A stretch of 20,172 nucleotides of DNA from Burkholderiales bacterium (lineage in GTDB: Bacteria > Pseudomonadota > Gammaproteobacteria > Burkholderiales > Thiobacillaceae), in assembly GCA_005793645.1 (NCBI GenBank), contig SXRG01000052.1:1-20172 (forward strand), in the 5' to 3' direction. This document shows positions 1 through 8,368 of the stretch, piece by piece; position 1 is the stretch's first letter, and each line of letters starts with the position of its first letter. The notes beneath the pieces are model-generated. The model saw only the letters and a program-made list of their open reading frames with translations. It made no database searches and was not told the DNA's origin. A program made the position numbers and the translations under genes.

Positions 1-115
1 CATGACGAATATCTACAATGTCATCTACGGGTTTGAGGGTGAACTGGATGACAGCCATCACCGCTCCACCCACAACGGTTGGCGCTTCGATGGTCTGCCG
101 TGGGAGCAGTGCTGA
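1..115 (+). CDS. C-terminus of a probable rhodanese-domain protein (partial)
   Basis: An open frame enters from the left edge and stops with TGA at 113-115. The visible residues include YNVIYGFEGELDD, then NGWRFDGLPWEQC at the end. The pattern GFEG...NGW...GLPW is what closes many single-domain rhodanese (sulfurtransferase) proteins, after the active-site loop, which would lie outside the window. An ATG at position 2 is in frame, but a 37-residue protein starting there would lack any fold, so a longer gene running in from the left is more likely. The gene is convergent with dut, which ends 24 bases away. The family call rests on this short tail only. Confidence 0.55.
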   Translation, partial: MTNIYNVIYGFEGELDDSHHRSTHNGWRFDGLPWEQC

Positions 116-138
116 CGGTTAATGTTTGAGGCGTGTGC

Positions 139-585
139 TTAGTGCTTGCCTGTGCTGCCGAAACCACCGGCACCGCGATCGCTTTCGGAGAAGTCGTCCA
201 CCACGCGGAACTCGGCCTGCACGACCGGCACGATGACCAGTTGCGCCATGCGTTCAAATGGCTGCACCACAAATTCGGCCTGGCTGCGGTTCCAGAGGGA
301 GACCATGAGCTGGCCTTGGTAGTCGGAATCGATCAGGCCGACCAGGTTACCGAGTACGACTCCGTGTTTATGCCCAAGGCCTGAGCGCGGCAGGATGACG
401 GCAGCGTAGCCCGCATCCGCAAGGTGAATGGCTAGCCCGGTGGGGATCAGTTGTGTCTCGCCCGGCTTGAGGGTGATGGCGGTGTCTAGGCAGGCGCGAA
501 GGTCCAGACCGGCACTTCCGGGGGTGGCGTAGGCGGGTAGTTGTTCGGCTACGCGGGGGTCAAGGATCTTCAGGTCAACATGCAT
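139..585 (-). CDS. dut: dUTP diphosphatase (dUTPase)
   Basis: This enzyme hydrolyses dUTP to dUMP and pyrophosphate. It keeps uracil out of DNA and supplies dUMP for thymidylate synthesis. The 148-residue product has the usual trimeric-dUTPase length and all five family motifs in order: TPGSAGLDL near residue 21, PRSGLGHKHGVVLGN near 66, GLIDSDYQGQL near 83 with the catalytic Asp, ERMAQLVIVPV near 111, and the flexible C-terminal RGAGGFGSTG that closes over the substrate. It starts 8 bases after the coaBC stop and has no strong ribosome binding site of its own, so it is probably translated from the coaBC transcript. coaBC-dut is a common proteobacterial gene order. Nothing looks unusual. Confidence 0.97.
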   Translation of the reverse strand: MHVDLKILDPRVAEQLPAYATPGSAGLDLRACLDTAITLKPGETQLIPTGLAIHLADAGYAAVILPRSGLGHKHGVVLGNLVGLIDSDYQGQLMVSLWNRSQAEFVVQPFERMAQLVIVPVVQAEFRVVDDFSESDRGAGGFGSTGKH

Positions 586-593
586 GGCAGGGA

Positions 594-1790
594 TCAGGGC
601 TCAGTGGGGTGTAGTAATTGGGCGATGTGTTCGATCAGGCGCCGGGCCTGGGTCGGTTTGTTGGCGAGTGGCAGCAGGTGTGTGCCGTGGGCATCGATCA
701 GGGTGAGTTCGGCGTCATCCTGTCCCAGGCTGTCCTGAGCGCGGTTGGCGACGATGAGCGGTACGCCTTTGCGGAGTCGTTTGGCCTGGGCGTTTTCCAG
801 CATGGATTCGGTCTCAGCGGCAAAGCCGACGCAGAAGGGTGGTGCGGGCAGGCTCGCGATGCGAGCGAGGATGTCGGGGTTTTCGACCAGTTCCAGCGTC
901 ATATTCGGGGTCCTGTCGCGTCCGGTCTTTTTGAGTTTGCTGGCTGCGACGACTGCGGGGCGATAGTCAGCGACCGCTGCAACTGCGATAAAGAGGTCGC
1001 ATGTGGCTGCGCGCCGTTCGACGGCTTCCAGCATGTCCAGGGCACGGGTGACATCGATGCGGGCCACGCCCCAAGGCGTGGATAGGGCAGTGGGCCCGGA
1101 GACCAGGGTGACCTCGGCACCGGCAGCGTGGGCGGCTGCAGCCAGCGCATAGCCCATTTTTCCAGACGACAGATTGGTTAGACCGCGTACCGGGTCGATC
1201 GGCTCGAAGGTCGGACCGGCGGTGATTAGCACCCGTTTGCCGAGGAGTGGTTTGGGTTGCAGGAAGGCCGTGAACGCGGCGAAGAGATCTTCGGGCTCGA
1301 GCATACGGCCCAGGCCGGTCTCACCGCAGGCCTGTTCGCCTACGGCCGGACCGAGCAGGGTGACCCCATCCGCCGTCAGTTGCGCGGCGTTGCGTCGGGT
1401 GGCGGGGTGTTCCCACATGTGTTGGTTCATCGCCGGGGCGACGAGCAGCGGGCAATCGCGGGCCAGACATAGCGTGGAGAGGAGGTCGTCGGCACGGCCA
1501 TGAACCAGTTTGGCCATGAAGTCAGCCGATGCGGGTGCGATTAGAATGGCCGCCGTGTTGCGTCCAAGTTCGATGTGCGGCATACCGTTTGGGACGCGCG
1601 TGTCCCACAGGTCGCGGTACACGGGGCGGCTGGTGATGGCCTGTAAGGTGGCTATACCGATGAAATGGGTTGCCGCCTCAGTCAGTATGCAATCGACGCT
1701 GTAGCCGGCCTTGACCAGCAGGCGTGCAAGTTCCGCCGCCTTGTAGGCGGCGACACCGCCAGTGATGCCGAGGACGATGCGTTTCTCCAT
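594..1790 (-). CDS. coaBC: Bifunctional phosphopantothenoylcysteine decarboxylase / phosphopantothenate-cysteine ligase
   Basis: This fused enzyme (also called Dfp) performs two consecutive steps of coenzyme A synthesis. CoaB joins cysteine to 4'-phosphopantothenate, and CoaC, an FMN enzyme, decarboxylates the product. The N-terminal CoaC half begins EKRIVLGITGGVAAYK, has the His-containing PHIELGR segment and PAMN motif, and carries the catalytic Cys in QACGETGLGRM. The CoaB half begins near residue 190 with VLITAGPTFEPIDPVRG and NLSSGKMG. I chose the ATG at 1790 (398 residues) because family members start just before the KxIVLGxxGG strand. An in-frame ATG at 1841 would add 17 residues unlike the family. 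Neither start has a clear Shine-Dalgarno sequence. It is divergent from radC and upstream of dut. Confidence 0.95.
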   Translation of the reverse strand: MEKRIVLGITGGVAAYKAAELARLLVKAGYSVDCILTEAATHFIGIATLQAITSRPVYRDLWDTRVPNGMPHIELGRNTAAILIAPASADFMAKLVHGRADDLLSTLCLARDCPLLVAPAMNQHMWEHPATRRNAAQLTADGVTLLGPAVGEQACGETGLGRMLEPEDLFAAFTAFLQPKPLLGKRVLITAGPTFEPIDPVRGLTNLSSGKMGYALAAAAHAAGAEVTLVSGPTALSTPWGVARIDVTRALDMLEAVERRAATCDLFIAVAAVADYRPAVVAASKLKKTGRDRTPNMTLELVENPDILARIASLPAPPFCVGFAAETESMLENAQAKRLRKGVPLIVANRAQDSLGQDDAELTLIDAHGTHLLPLANKPTQARRLIEHIAQLLHPTEP

Positions 1791-1852
1791 GGTGGTGTGA
1801 TCGGAGTAGAGTGTGTCCAGGAAAGATAGGCCATTGTACATGGGAGGCTCGG

Positions 1853-2530
1853 ATGGCGATTACAGACTGGCCGGAAGGAGAACGGCCGCGGGAAAAATTG
1901 TTGCAGCGGGGTGCGGCAGCACTCTCGGATGCCGAGTTGTTGGCGATTTTTCTTCGCGTTGGCGTGGCGGGCAAGAGTGCGGTGGATCTGGCACGCGATC
2001 TGCTGGCCCGTTTTGATGGCCGTCTGACCAAGTTGTTTGCGGCTAGTGCTGACGAGATTTGTGCCATCAAAGGGTTTGGGCCGGCCAAGTATGCCGAGTT
2101 GCAGGCTGTGCTGGAAATGGCGTCGCGGGCGCTGGGGCAACAGATGCGCGAACCGGCGGCCTTGGGTTCGCCTAACGCGGTGCGTGACTATCTACGCATC
2201 AAATTGGCCGGTTTGCCGCATGAGGTCTTTCAGATTATCTATCTGGATGCTCAGAATCGGGTGCAGGGCGATGAGGTGTTGTTCACGGGGACCTTAACGC
2301 AGACCTCGGTTTATCCGCGCGAGGTGGTCAAGAAGGTGCTGGCGCGCAATGCGGCTGCCGTCATCTTGGCCCACAATCATCCATCGGGTGTGGTGGAGCC
2401 TTCGCAGGCCGATCGGTTGTTGACGGAGACACTTAGAAACGCATTGGCCCTTGTGGATGTGCGGGTTCTGGATCATATCGTGGTCGCTGGACAGCAGACG
2501 GCCTCGTTTGCAGAACGCGGTTGGTTATGA
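1853..2530 (+). CDS. radC: RadC family JAB/MPN-domain protein
   Basis: The 225-residue product matches RadC (UPF0758). An N-terminal helix-hairpin-helix-like region contains LSDAELLAIFLRVGVAGKSAVDLAR and IKGFGPAKYAEL. It is followed by a JAB1/MPN+ metal-binding domain with AHNHPSG near residue 174 and a downstream Ser and Asp (PSQAD) completing the JAMM-type signature. RadC was once tied to DNA repair, but its biochemical role is not settled. The start at 1853 is supported by a GGGAGG ribosome binding site six bases upstream. It lies in the usual proteobacterial place, divergent from coaBC and before rpmB-rpmG. Confidence 0.95.
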   Translation: MAITDWPEGERPREKLLQRGAAALSDAELLAIFLRVGVAGKSAVDLARDLLARFDGRLTKLFAASADEICAIKGFGPAKYAELQAVLEMASRALGQQMREPAALGSPNAVRDYLRIKLAGLPHEVFQIIYLDAQNRVQGDEVLFTGTLTQTSVYPREVVKKVLARNAAAVILAHNHPSGVVEPSQADRLLTETLRNALALVDVRVLDHIVVAGQQTASFAERGWL

Positions 2531-2567
2531 TGGCGGTGGTCTCCAATGTGGACGATTGCGAGTTTTT

Positions 2568-2597
2568 TTGACGCGCGGCTGTTCTCTGTGATATAAA
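2568..2597 (+). promoter_or_regulatory. Sigma70-type promoter for rpmB-rpmG
   Basis: A TTGACG box (2568-2573) lies 17-18 bases before ATATAA/TATAAA (2591-2597), a near-consensus -35/-10 pair. It sits between the radC stop (2530) and rpmB (2637) and would give a leader of roughly 30 bases. A strong promoter is expected for ribosomal protein genes. Confidence 0.65.
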
Positions 2598-2636
2598 TCG
2601 CCTCTTTCTGAAACCAAATCCTTCGGGGTATAAAAA

Positions 2637-2870
2637 ATGGCCCGTGTATGTCAGGTAACCGGCAAGAAGCCGATGGTGGGTAATACTGTTTCCCACGCCA
2701 ATAACCGTTCCAAGCGTCGTTTCCTGCCCAATCTGCAGTCGCGTCGTTTCTGGGTTGAGAGCGAAAACCGTTTTGTGCGTTTGCGCGTCACCAATGCCGC
2801 GTTGCGTTTGATTGACAAGAATGGCATTGATGCTGTGTTGGCCGATTTGCGTGCCCGCGGCGAGATTTAA
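2637..2870 (+). CDS. rpmB: 50S ribosomal protein L28 (bL28)
   Basis: This is a 77-residue basic protein of the large ribosomal subunit. It has the family's diagnostic N-terminus MARVCQVTGKKPMVGN followed by SHANNRSKRRFLPNL, then RFWVESENRFVRLRVTNAALR. Its length and sequence are typical of gamma/betaproteobacterial L28. It is followed 10 bases later by rpmG, its normal operon partner, and preceded by a good sigma70 promoter. There is only one Cys in the N-terminal region, so this copy is not a zinc-ribbon form. Confidence 0.98.
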   Translation: MARVCQVTGKKPMVGNTVSHANNRSKRRFLPNLQSRRFWVESENRFVRLRVTNAALRLIDKNGIDAVLADLRARGEI

Positions 2871-2880
2871 GGAGTAAAAC

Positions 2881-3048
2881 ATGGCTAAAAGCGGACGCGA
2901 AAAGATCAAGCTGGAGTCCACGGCGGGCACGGGTCATTTCTACACCACGACCAAGAACAAGAAGACCAAGCCTGAGAAGATGCTGATCAGTAAGTACGAT
3001 CCTGTCGCTCGCAAGCATGTCGAGTACAAGGAGATCAAGCTGAAGTAA
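2881..3048 (+). CDS. rpmG: 50S ribosomal protein L33 (bL33), zinc-independent type
   Basis: The 55-residue product reads MAKSGREKIKLES, then GTGHFYTTTKNKK, and ends YKEIKLK, which is standard bacterial L33. The CxxC pairs of the zinc-binding paralogue are absent, so this is the zinc-independent (C-) form found in most proteobacteria. It has an AAGGAG ribosome binding site seven bases before the ATG and is followed by a strong hairpin terminator. It is co-transcribed with rpmB. Confidence 0.98.
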   Translation: MAKSGREKIKLESTAGTGHFYTTTKNKKTKPEKMLISKYDPVARKHVEYKEIKLK

Positions 3049-3065
3049 TTCGGCGGGCCTTTGTC

Positions 3066-3091
3066 AAAAAACCGGCCTTGGCCGGTTTTTT
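3066..3091. terminator. Bidirectional rho-independent terminator between rpmG and the MscS gene
   Basis: A perfect 12-base inverted repeat, AAAAAACCGGCC / GGCCGGTTTTTT, has a 2-base centre. It has a T-run on each strand, so it can end rpmB-rpmG from the left and the convergent mscS-type gene from the right. Confidence 0.92.
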
Positions 3092-3136
3092 GTTGTCTAT
3101 ACAGGGCTTGCGCGGGGCCTGCTGCGGTGCGAGCCT

Positions 3137-4399
3137 TCAGATGGGGTTCTGGAGGGTGATAACCCGTTGTGGGTAAGGAATCCGGATGCCCTCGCGCTTG
3201 AAGGCCTCCCAAATGGCCCAGTAGATGTTGGACTTGAGTAGGCCAAGACCTTCTTCTGGGTCACCGATCCAGAAGACAAGCTCAAGGTCGATCCCGTTTT
3301 CGCCGAAGCCTTTGATCAGAACTTGTGGTTGTGGCTGGGCCGCGACGCGGTCTTGCCGGGCCGCGATTAGTAGTACCGTGCGGGCACGGTCCAGGTCAGT
3401 GTCATAGGCGACCTGGATTGGGAGACTGATGCGGTTGTCGCGGCTGGCGAGCGTGTGATTGATGACGGTGGAGGTGATCAGGGTATCGTTGGGGATGATG
3501 CTTTCGCTGCCATCGGTGGCCCTGAGAACGGTGTAACGGGTGGCGATCTGGCGTATCTCTCCATAGTTCTGGCCAACCGTGACCATGTCGCCGATGCGGA
3601 TCGATTGGTCGAGCAGAAGTGTAAAGCCCGAGACATAGTTGGCTGCAATTTTTTGCAGGCCGAGACCGAGGCCAACGCCCATGGCCCCCCCGAATACTGA
3701 TAGGACGGTAATGTCGATGCCGATGACTGGCAACGTGATGAGGATGGCCACGACCAGCAGCACTGTGCGCAGGATCTTGGTCAGGGCGACCTTGAGGTTG
3801 GTTTGTAGCGTGGTGCGCTCAATGAAGCGCGTCTCGATGCTGCGCGCACCCCACAGCGCAACAAGCATGGTCAGGGATAGGGTCAGGAGACCCAGTAGGG
3901 TGGTATAGAGTGAGATGTGGCTCTTGCCGACTGTGACACCGATCCCGTCGAGCATCGCAATCAGGCCGGGCAGATGCCCGGTGAGATGTAAGGCAACCAT
4001 GCCCCAGACCAGCCAGGCTACGACATGTTCTAGGGAGGAGAGCAGGGTGCTGGGCTTCAGGATGCGGCGTAGGATATAAAACACGAACTGCACGACGGCG
4101 AGGGAAAGCAGCAAGGACTGGGCGAGGGCTAGCACGGTGGTGTCGGCCCAGGGTGCGATGACGATGCGGGCGACCAGCGTGAGGAGGAGCGCCAGCGGTG
4201 GCGTGAACAGGCGGAGGAAATCGCGTCGGCTCAGGGTTAAGGCGTCCCGGAAGGGCTGATCCGCGCCTTTTTGGTCCAGTCGTTGTTTGGCTAGGCGCGT
4301 CAGCCAGAGACTGACCAGCGCTATGAGGAACAGGATGGCTATCTGCAGCCACAGATCCTGGCCAGGGAGAGAGAGACTGGGGAGAGAAGGTATCGTCAT
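3137..4399 (-). CDS. MscS-family small-conductance mechanosensitive channel
   Basis: This is an inner-membrane tension-gated channel that releases solutes on osmotic downshock. The 420-residue product is longer than E. coli MscS (286) because of additional N-terminal membrane helices: hydrophobic stretches lie near residues 15-35, 65-85, 90-110, 125-145, 165-185 and 210-230. The conserved core follows. The pore helix is rich in Gly and Ala (GGAMGVGLGLGLQKIAANYVSG, about 235-257), then comes the beta domain (LLLDQSIRIGDMVTVG, GEIRQIATRYTVLR, IIPNDTLI) and the alpha-beta C-terminal domain ending PYPQRVI. No strong ribosome binding site is visible. It begins 32 bases after the rsmB-type gene and may be co-transcribed with it. 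The ligand or tension threshold cannot be read from sequence. Confidence 0.93.
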   Translation of the reverse strand: MTIPSLPSLSLPGQDLWLQIAILFLIALVSLWLTRLAKQRLDQKGADQPFRDALTLSRRDFLRLFTPPLALLLTLVARIVIAPWADTTVLALAQSLLLSLAVVQFVFYILRRILKPSTLLSSLEHVVAWLVWGMVALHLTGHLPGLIAMLDGIGVTVGKSHISLYTTLLGLLTLSLTMLVALWGARSIETRFIERTTLQTNLKVALTKILRTVLLVVAILITLPVIGIDITVLSVFGGAMGVGLGLGLQKIAANYVSGFTLLLDQSIRIGDMVTVGQNYGEIRQIATRYTVLRATDGSESIIPNDTLITSTVINHTLASRDNRISLPIQVAYDTDLDRARTVLLIAARQDRVAAQPQPQVLIKGFGENGIDLELVFWIGDPEEGLGLLKSNIYWAIWEAFKREGIRIPYPQRVITLQNPI

Positions 4400-4431
4400 C
4401 GAAGCGGTGTTGGGGGCTCAGGGTTTGGATG

Positions 4432-5685
4432 TCAAGCGGTGCGCACCATGATAGCGGCAAAGAAACCATCTGTGCCGTGGGTATCTGGTGCCAGAGTGAG
4501 AAGGTCGCCGGTATTGAGCGTGATGTTCAGGCGGCCCAGAACTTCGCGGGCCGGGTGCAGGGCAAAGCCTGGATGCGTCTCCAGAAAGGCCGTAACAATG
4601 GCCTGATTTTCTTCGGACAGCAGGCTACAGGTGGCATAGACTAAGCTGCCGCCGACCTTCACCAAGCGCGCGGCACTGTTCAGGATGGTGGTTTGCTTGG
4701 CCGTCAGTTCCGCTACGCTATTCGGCCTCTGTCGCCATTTCAGGTCCGGGTTGCGGCGCAGGGTGCCAAGGCCGGAACAGGGCGCATCGACCAGGACGCG
4801 ATCGAATTTGCCGGCTAGGCGTTTAACCTTGATGTCGGTTTCGCTCGCCAGTACTTGGGGGTGGACATTAGACAGGCCGGAGCGGGCAAGCCGCGGTTTC
4901 ATGCGCGCTAGGCGTTTTTCGGAAATATCGAAGGCATAGAGGCGGCCGCTGTTATTCATCTGGGCCCCCAGGGCGAGGGTCTTGCCGCCGGCCCCGGCAC
5001 AGAAATCACACACCATTTCTCCGCGCCGCGCGCCGGTCAGCAAGGTTAACAATTGGCTGCCTTCGTCCTGCACCTCCAGCGTGCCATCCTGAAACAGTGG
5101 GTACTGGTTGAGGGGTGGTTTGTTGCCGAGGCGGATACCGAGGGGGGAATACGGCGTGGGGGTGGCTGAAAATCCATCGGCCAGCATCTGTGCCAGGGCC
5201 TTGTCGCGGGATGACTTGAGCGTGTTAACACGCAGGTCGAGGGGGGCGGGGGCGTTTATGGCCTGCATCAGGGCGGGCAGGCGGTCTCCATATTGCGACT
5301 CCAGCGGGGCGACCAGCCAGTCAGGCAATTCAAGGCGGATGGCGGCAGCGGCTTCCTGCAGTGGATAGGCCTTGGCCGCCTTGTAACGGTCAAGTTCGTT
5401 GGTGTGTACGAGCCCTTCGCATTCGCGCAGATTCAGGCCGCTTAGGCGGGCCAGCCAGGCGATGATGAGGTCACGCGGGCGTAGCGATCCGGTGGCCGCC
5501 TCCAGACTGCGCAGATGGCGCAGGATGGCATAGGCCGTCTCGGCGATGAGGGCGCGGTCGCGACGGCCAATGTCGGGGTGATTGCGGAAATGGTGCGAGA
5601 GCACAGCATCGGCAGGGTAGCTAAAGGTCAGCAGCGATTTGAGCAGGATCGCGAGTTCGGAGAGTTGGACAGAGGCGGGAACCAT
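4432..5685 (-). CDS. rsmB: RsmB/NOP-family RNA (cytosine-C5)-methyltransferase
   Basis: This is an S-adenosylmethionine-dependent m5C methyltransferase of rRNA. The 417-residue protein has an N-terminal helical region that looks like a reduced NusB-type RNA-binding domain (residues 1-90), then the Rossmann methyltransferase domain. SAM motif I is CAGAGGKT (229-236). The two family cysteines are in DAPCSGLGTLRR (Cys303) and YATCSLLSEEN (Cys353), which are the release and catalytic residues in this family. It resembles RsmB (16S m5C967) more than RsmF, but the target base is inferred. The start at 5685 follows a possible -10 element. E. coli places rsmB beside def-fmt. That context is missing here, so an unassigned paralogue is possible. 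Confidence 0.85.
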   Translation of the reverse strand: MVPASVQLSELAILLKSLLTFSYPADAVLSHHFRNHPDIGRRDRALIAETAYAILRHLRSLEAATGSLRPRDLIIAWLARLSGLNLRECEGLVHTNELDRYKAAKAYPLQEAAAAIRLELPDWLVAPLESQYGDRLPALMQAINAPAPLDLRVNTLKSSRDKALAQMLADGFSATPTPYSPLGIRLGNKPPLNQYPLFQDGTLEVQDEGSQLLTLLTGARRGEMVCDFCAGAGGKTLALGAQMNNSGRLYAFDISEKRLARMKPRLARSGLSNVHPQVLASETDIKVKRLAGKFDRVLVDAPCSGLGTLRRNPDLKWRQRPNSVAELTAKQTTILNSAARLVKVGGSLVYATCSLLSEENQAIVTAFLETHPGFALHPAREVLGRLNITLNTGDLLTLAPDTHGTDGFFAAIMVRTA

Positions 5686-5718
5686 GAGGGCGTTCAGACA
5701 GAAAGACGGGGATGCACA

Positions 5719-5724
5719 ATTATA
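5719..5724 (-). promoter_or_regulatory. Possible -10 element of the rsmB-type gene
   Basis: On the minus strand this reads TATAAT, a perfect sigma70 -10 hexamer, 33 bases before the ATG at 5685. No good -35 box is visible 16-18 bases upstream, so the call rests on one hexamer. Confidence 0.35.
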
Positions 5725-5880
5725 GGGAGCGTTGGCTTGACAGTCGCCTCATTTGGGGGCTTCAATGGGTGAGTTTCTGCAGGTCGGCGGAGATGCCCGT
5801 TAAACAGGGCACGCGTCCGCTGTGCGATTCTGACTCAGCAAAAAGTCAAGGAATGCACGGGCTACGACGATAGTCTCTTA

Positions 5881-6789
5881 TCAGGCCAAGCCACTTAGGC
5901 GCGGACTCTGTTCTATCACAAAATCCGAAAAGGCTCGCGTTGCCAGCGAAAGCGTGCGCGTGTTGCAGCACACCAAGTGCCAGGAGCGGGCGATGGGAAA
6001 TCCCTCGACATCCAAGGAGCGCAATCGTTTTTCTGCTAGTTCCTGGGTCACGGTATGGCGCGAGACCACGCTGATCCCCATGCCGGCCTCGACCGCAAGC
6101 ATGATGGCTTCGTTTTTGTTCATCTCCATTGCGACTTGCCATGTCAGGCCGCGGGTGCGAAAGAATGACTCTGTCGCCATGCGGGTGCCTGAGCCTGATT
6201 CACGCCCCACAAAGAATTCTTTTGCGATGACCTCTGGCGGGATGTTGCGTACCTTGGCAAGTGGATGGTTGAACGGCGCTATGACAATAAGCGGGTTATC
6301 CATGAACACTTCATCTTGAAGCGACATGTCTTCCGGGGGCTGTCCCATGAGCGCGATATCTACGGTATGAGTTTGCAGTTGCTGGAGCAGAATTTCACGA
6401 TTGACGACATTGAGAGTGATGCGGATATTGGGATGTCGGCTGCGAAAGAGGCTGATTAACCGAATTGCAAACGAACTCACCGTGCTAACTACCCCTACGG
6501 TCAGACGGCCCCGCTGTAGCCCTTGAAGGGCGGATAGGTTGTGCTCCAGTTGCAAGAGCTGCTGCATCATTTGTAAACCGGTCTGTTGTACCTCTTGTCC
6601 GGCCTCAGTGAGCAAGATGCGTTTGCCTACTTGATCCAGAAGGCTGATTCCTAGGATTTCCTCGAGTTGTTTGACCTGCATCGATACCGCTGGTTGGGTC
6701 AGGTGTAACTCTTTGGCGGCATTTGAAAAACTCCCACTACGCGCGACCGCGGAGAATATTTGCAGTTGCCGCAATGTGACATGAACCAT
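5881..6789 (-). CDS. cbbR: LysR-type regulator of RubisCO genes (CbbR)
   Basis: The 302-residue protein is a LysR-family transcription factor. The winged helix-turn-helix is at residues 3-62 (TLRQLQIFSAVARSGSFSNAAKELHLTQPAVS). A linker helix is followed by a periplasmic-binding-protein-like effector domain (RGLTVGVVSTVSSFAIRLI-type start near 95). It is divergent from cbbM across 168 bases, the classical arrangement for CbbR, which senses metabolites such as RuBP, phosphoenolpyruvate or NADPH and activates the cbb operon in the cytoplasm. The start at 6789 has an AAGGG sequence about nine bases upstream. The sequence alone would support only LysR. The cbbM neighbour makes the specific call. 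Confidence 0.9.
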   Translation of the reverse strand: MVHVTLRQLQIFSAVARSGSFSNAAKELHLTQPAVSMQVKQLEEILGISLLDQVGKRILLTEAGQEVQQTGLQMMQQLLQLEHNLSALQGLQRGRLTVGVVSTVSSFAIRLISLFRSRHPNIRITLNVVNREILLQQLQTHTVDIALMGQPPEDMSLQDEVFMDNPLIVIAPFNHPLAKVRNIPPEVIAKEFFVGRESGSGTRMATESFFRTRGLTWQVAMEMNKNEAIMLAVEAGMGISVVSRHTVTQELAEKRLRSLDVEGFPIARSWHLVCCNTRTLSLATRAFSDFVIEQSPRLSGLA

Positions 6790-6957
6790 GGGATAAGGCC
6801 CTTAATGCTGGGCAAATAATAAGTTTCGCTGATGGATTATATCAAAAACTCTGAATGTTATTTATGAATAGATGTCTTTATAGTCCTGTTCAAGACAAGG
6901 AAGTAGAGTTTTCTTGTCAGGACTGCAACCCTTTTAATTCCACTAAGGAACCATAGC
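6790..6957. promoter_or_regulatory. cbbR-cbbM divergent control region
   Basis: This is a 168-base AT-rich intergenic region. Two TNA-N7-TNA sequences of the kind recognised by CbbR are visible: TAAGTTTCGCTGA (6820-6832) and TGAATGTTATTTA (6852-6864). A candidate cbbM -10, TATAGT, is at 6879-6884 with no good -35 in front of it, as expected for an activator-dependent promoter whose operator half-sites cover the -35 region. The cbbM leader would be about 65 bases, with AAGGA nine bases before the ATG. Site assignments come from pattern matching by eye. Confidence 0.6.
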
Positions 6958-8337
6958 ATGGATCAATCTGCTCGTTACGCTGACCTGTCACTTAAGGAAG
7001 AAGACCTGATTAAGGGTGACGGCCATATCCTCGTCGCCTATCACATGCAGCCGGCTGCCGGCTACGGCTACCTGGAAGTTGCCGCGCACATCGCCGCAGA
7101 GTCTTCCACCGGCACCAATGTCGAAGTCTCCACCACCGACGACTTCACCAAGGGCGTGGATGCGCTGGTGTATTTCATCGACGAAGCCAAAGGCATCATG
7201 AAGGTGGCCTACCCGATCGACCTGTTTGATCGCAACATGATCGACGGCCGCACCATGCTGGTTTCGTTCCTGACCCTGGCCATCGGCAACAACCAGGGCA
7301 TGGGCGACGTGAAGCATCTGCAAATGCAGGATTTCTACGTGCCTTGGTCCATGCTGCGTCTGTTCGACGGCCCCGCCATGAACATCGCCGACATGTGGGA
7401 CATCTTGGGTCGCCCGCGCGTCAACGGCGGTTATATCTCCGGCACCATCATCAAGCCCAAGCTGGGCCTGCGCCCCGAGCCGTTCGCCAAGGCCGCTTAC
7501 CAGTTCTGGCTGGGTGGCGACTTCATCAAGAACGACGAACCCCAGGGCAATCAGGTGTTCTGCCCGACCAAGAAGGTCATCCCCCTCGTGTATGACGCGA
7601 TGAAGCGCGCCATGGACGAAACCGGCCAGGCCAAGCTGTTCTCCGCCAACATCACGGCTGACGACCACTACGAAATGATGGCGCGCGCCGATTACATCCT
7701 GGAAACCTTTGGCCCGGACGCCAACAAGGTTGCCTTCTTGGTTGACGGCTATGTCGGCGGCCCCGGCATGATCACCACCTGCCGTCGTCAATACCCCGCC
7801 CAGTTCCTGCACTACCACCGTGCCGGCCACGGCGCCGTGACTTCGCCTTCTTCCGTGCGCGGCTACACCGCCTTTGTGCTGTCCAAGATGTCGCGTCTGC
7901 AAGGTGCTTCCGGCATCCATGTGGGCACCATGGGCTACGGCAAGATGGAAGGCGGCAAGGACGACAAGAACATCGCCTACATGATCGAGCGTGATTCCGC
8001 TGACGGCCCTTACTACCACCAGGAATGGCACGGCATGAAGCCGACCACCCCGATCATCTCCGGTGGCATGAACGCGCTGCGTCTGCCCGGCTTCTTCGAG
8101 AACCTGGGTCACGGCAACGTGATCAATACTTCCGGTGGCGGTTCCTACGGCCACATCGACAGCCCGGCGGCCGGCGCGATCTCCCTGCGTCAGTCTTACG
8201 AGTGCTGGAAGTCTGGCGCCGACCCGATTGAGTTCGCGAAAGAGCACAAAGAGTTTGCCCGCGCCTTCGAATCCTTCCCGAAGGATGCCGACAAGATCTT
8301 CCCGGGTTGGCGTGAAAAGCTGGGCGTGCATAAGTAA
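6958..8337 (+). CDS. cbbM: Form II ribulose-1,5-bisphosphate carboxylase/oxygenase (RubisCO)
   Basis: CbbM fixes CO2 onto ribulose-1,5-bisphosphate in the Calvin cycle. Form II needs no small subunit and works best at high CO2 and low O2. The 459-residue product aligns in numbering with Rhodospirillum rubrum RubisCO. Lys166 is in SGTIIKPKLG, the carbamylated Lys191 with Asp193 and Glu194 is in GGDFIKNDEPQGN, His287 is in HYHRAGHG, and loop-6 Lys329 is in GTMGYGKMEGG. All catalytic residues are present, so the enzyme should be active. Codon use is strongly biased to GC-ending codons compared with its neighbours, which suggests very high expression. A terminator-like hairpin 30 bases after the stop separates it from cbbQ, so most transcripts may carry cbbM alone. 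No cbbL/cbbS or carboxysome genes are visible in the window. Confidence 0.99.
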   Translation: MDQSARYADLSLKEEDLIKGDGHILVAYHMQPAAGYGYLEVAAHIAAESSTGTNVEVSTTDDFTKGVDALVYFIDEAKGIMKVAYPIDLFDRNMIDGRTMLVSFLTLAIGNNQGMGDVKHLQMQDFYVPWSMLRLFDGPAMNIADMWDILGRPRVNGGYISGTIIKPKLGLRPEPFAKAAYQFWLGGDFIKNDEPQGNQVFCPTKKVIPLVYDAMKRAMDETGQAKLFSANITADDHYEMMARADYILETFGPDANKVAFLVDGYVGGPGMITTCRRQYPAQFLHYHRAGHGAVTSPSSVRGYTAFVLSKMSRLQGASGIHVGTMGYGKMEGGKDDKNIAYMIERDSADGPYYHQEWHGMKPTTPIISGGMNALRLPGFFENLGHGNVINTSGGGSYGHIDSPAAGAISLRQSYECWKSGADPIEFAKEHKEFARAFESFPKDADKIFPGWREKLGVHK

Positions 8338-8368
8338 GTCGAACGTCCGCTACATGCAGTAAGTAGTG

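Noticed and set aside
6988..8331. 447-residue open frame on the minus strand opposite cbbM
   Set aside because: It is a shadow created by the strong GC-ending codon bias of cbbM; it is rich in Val/Gly/His without motifs and has no ribosome binding site.
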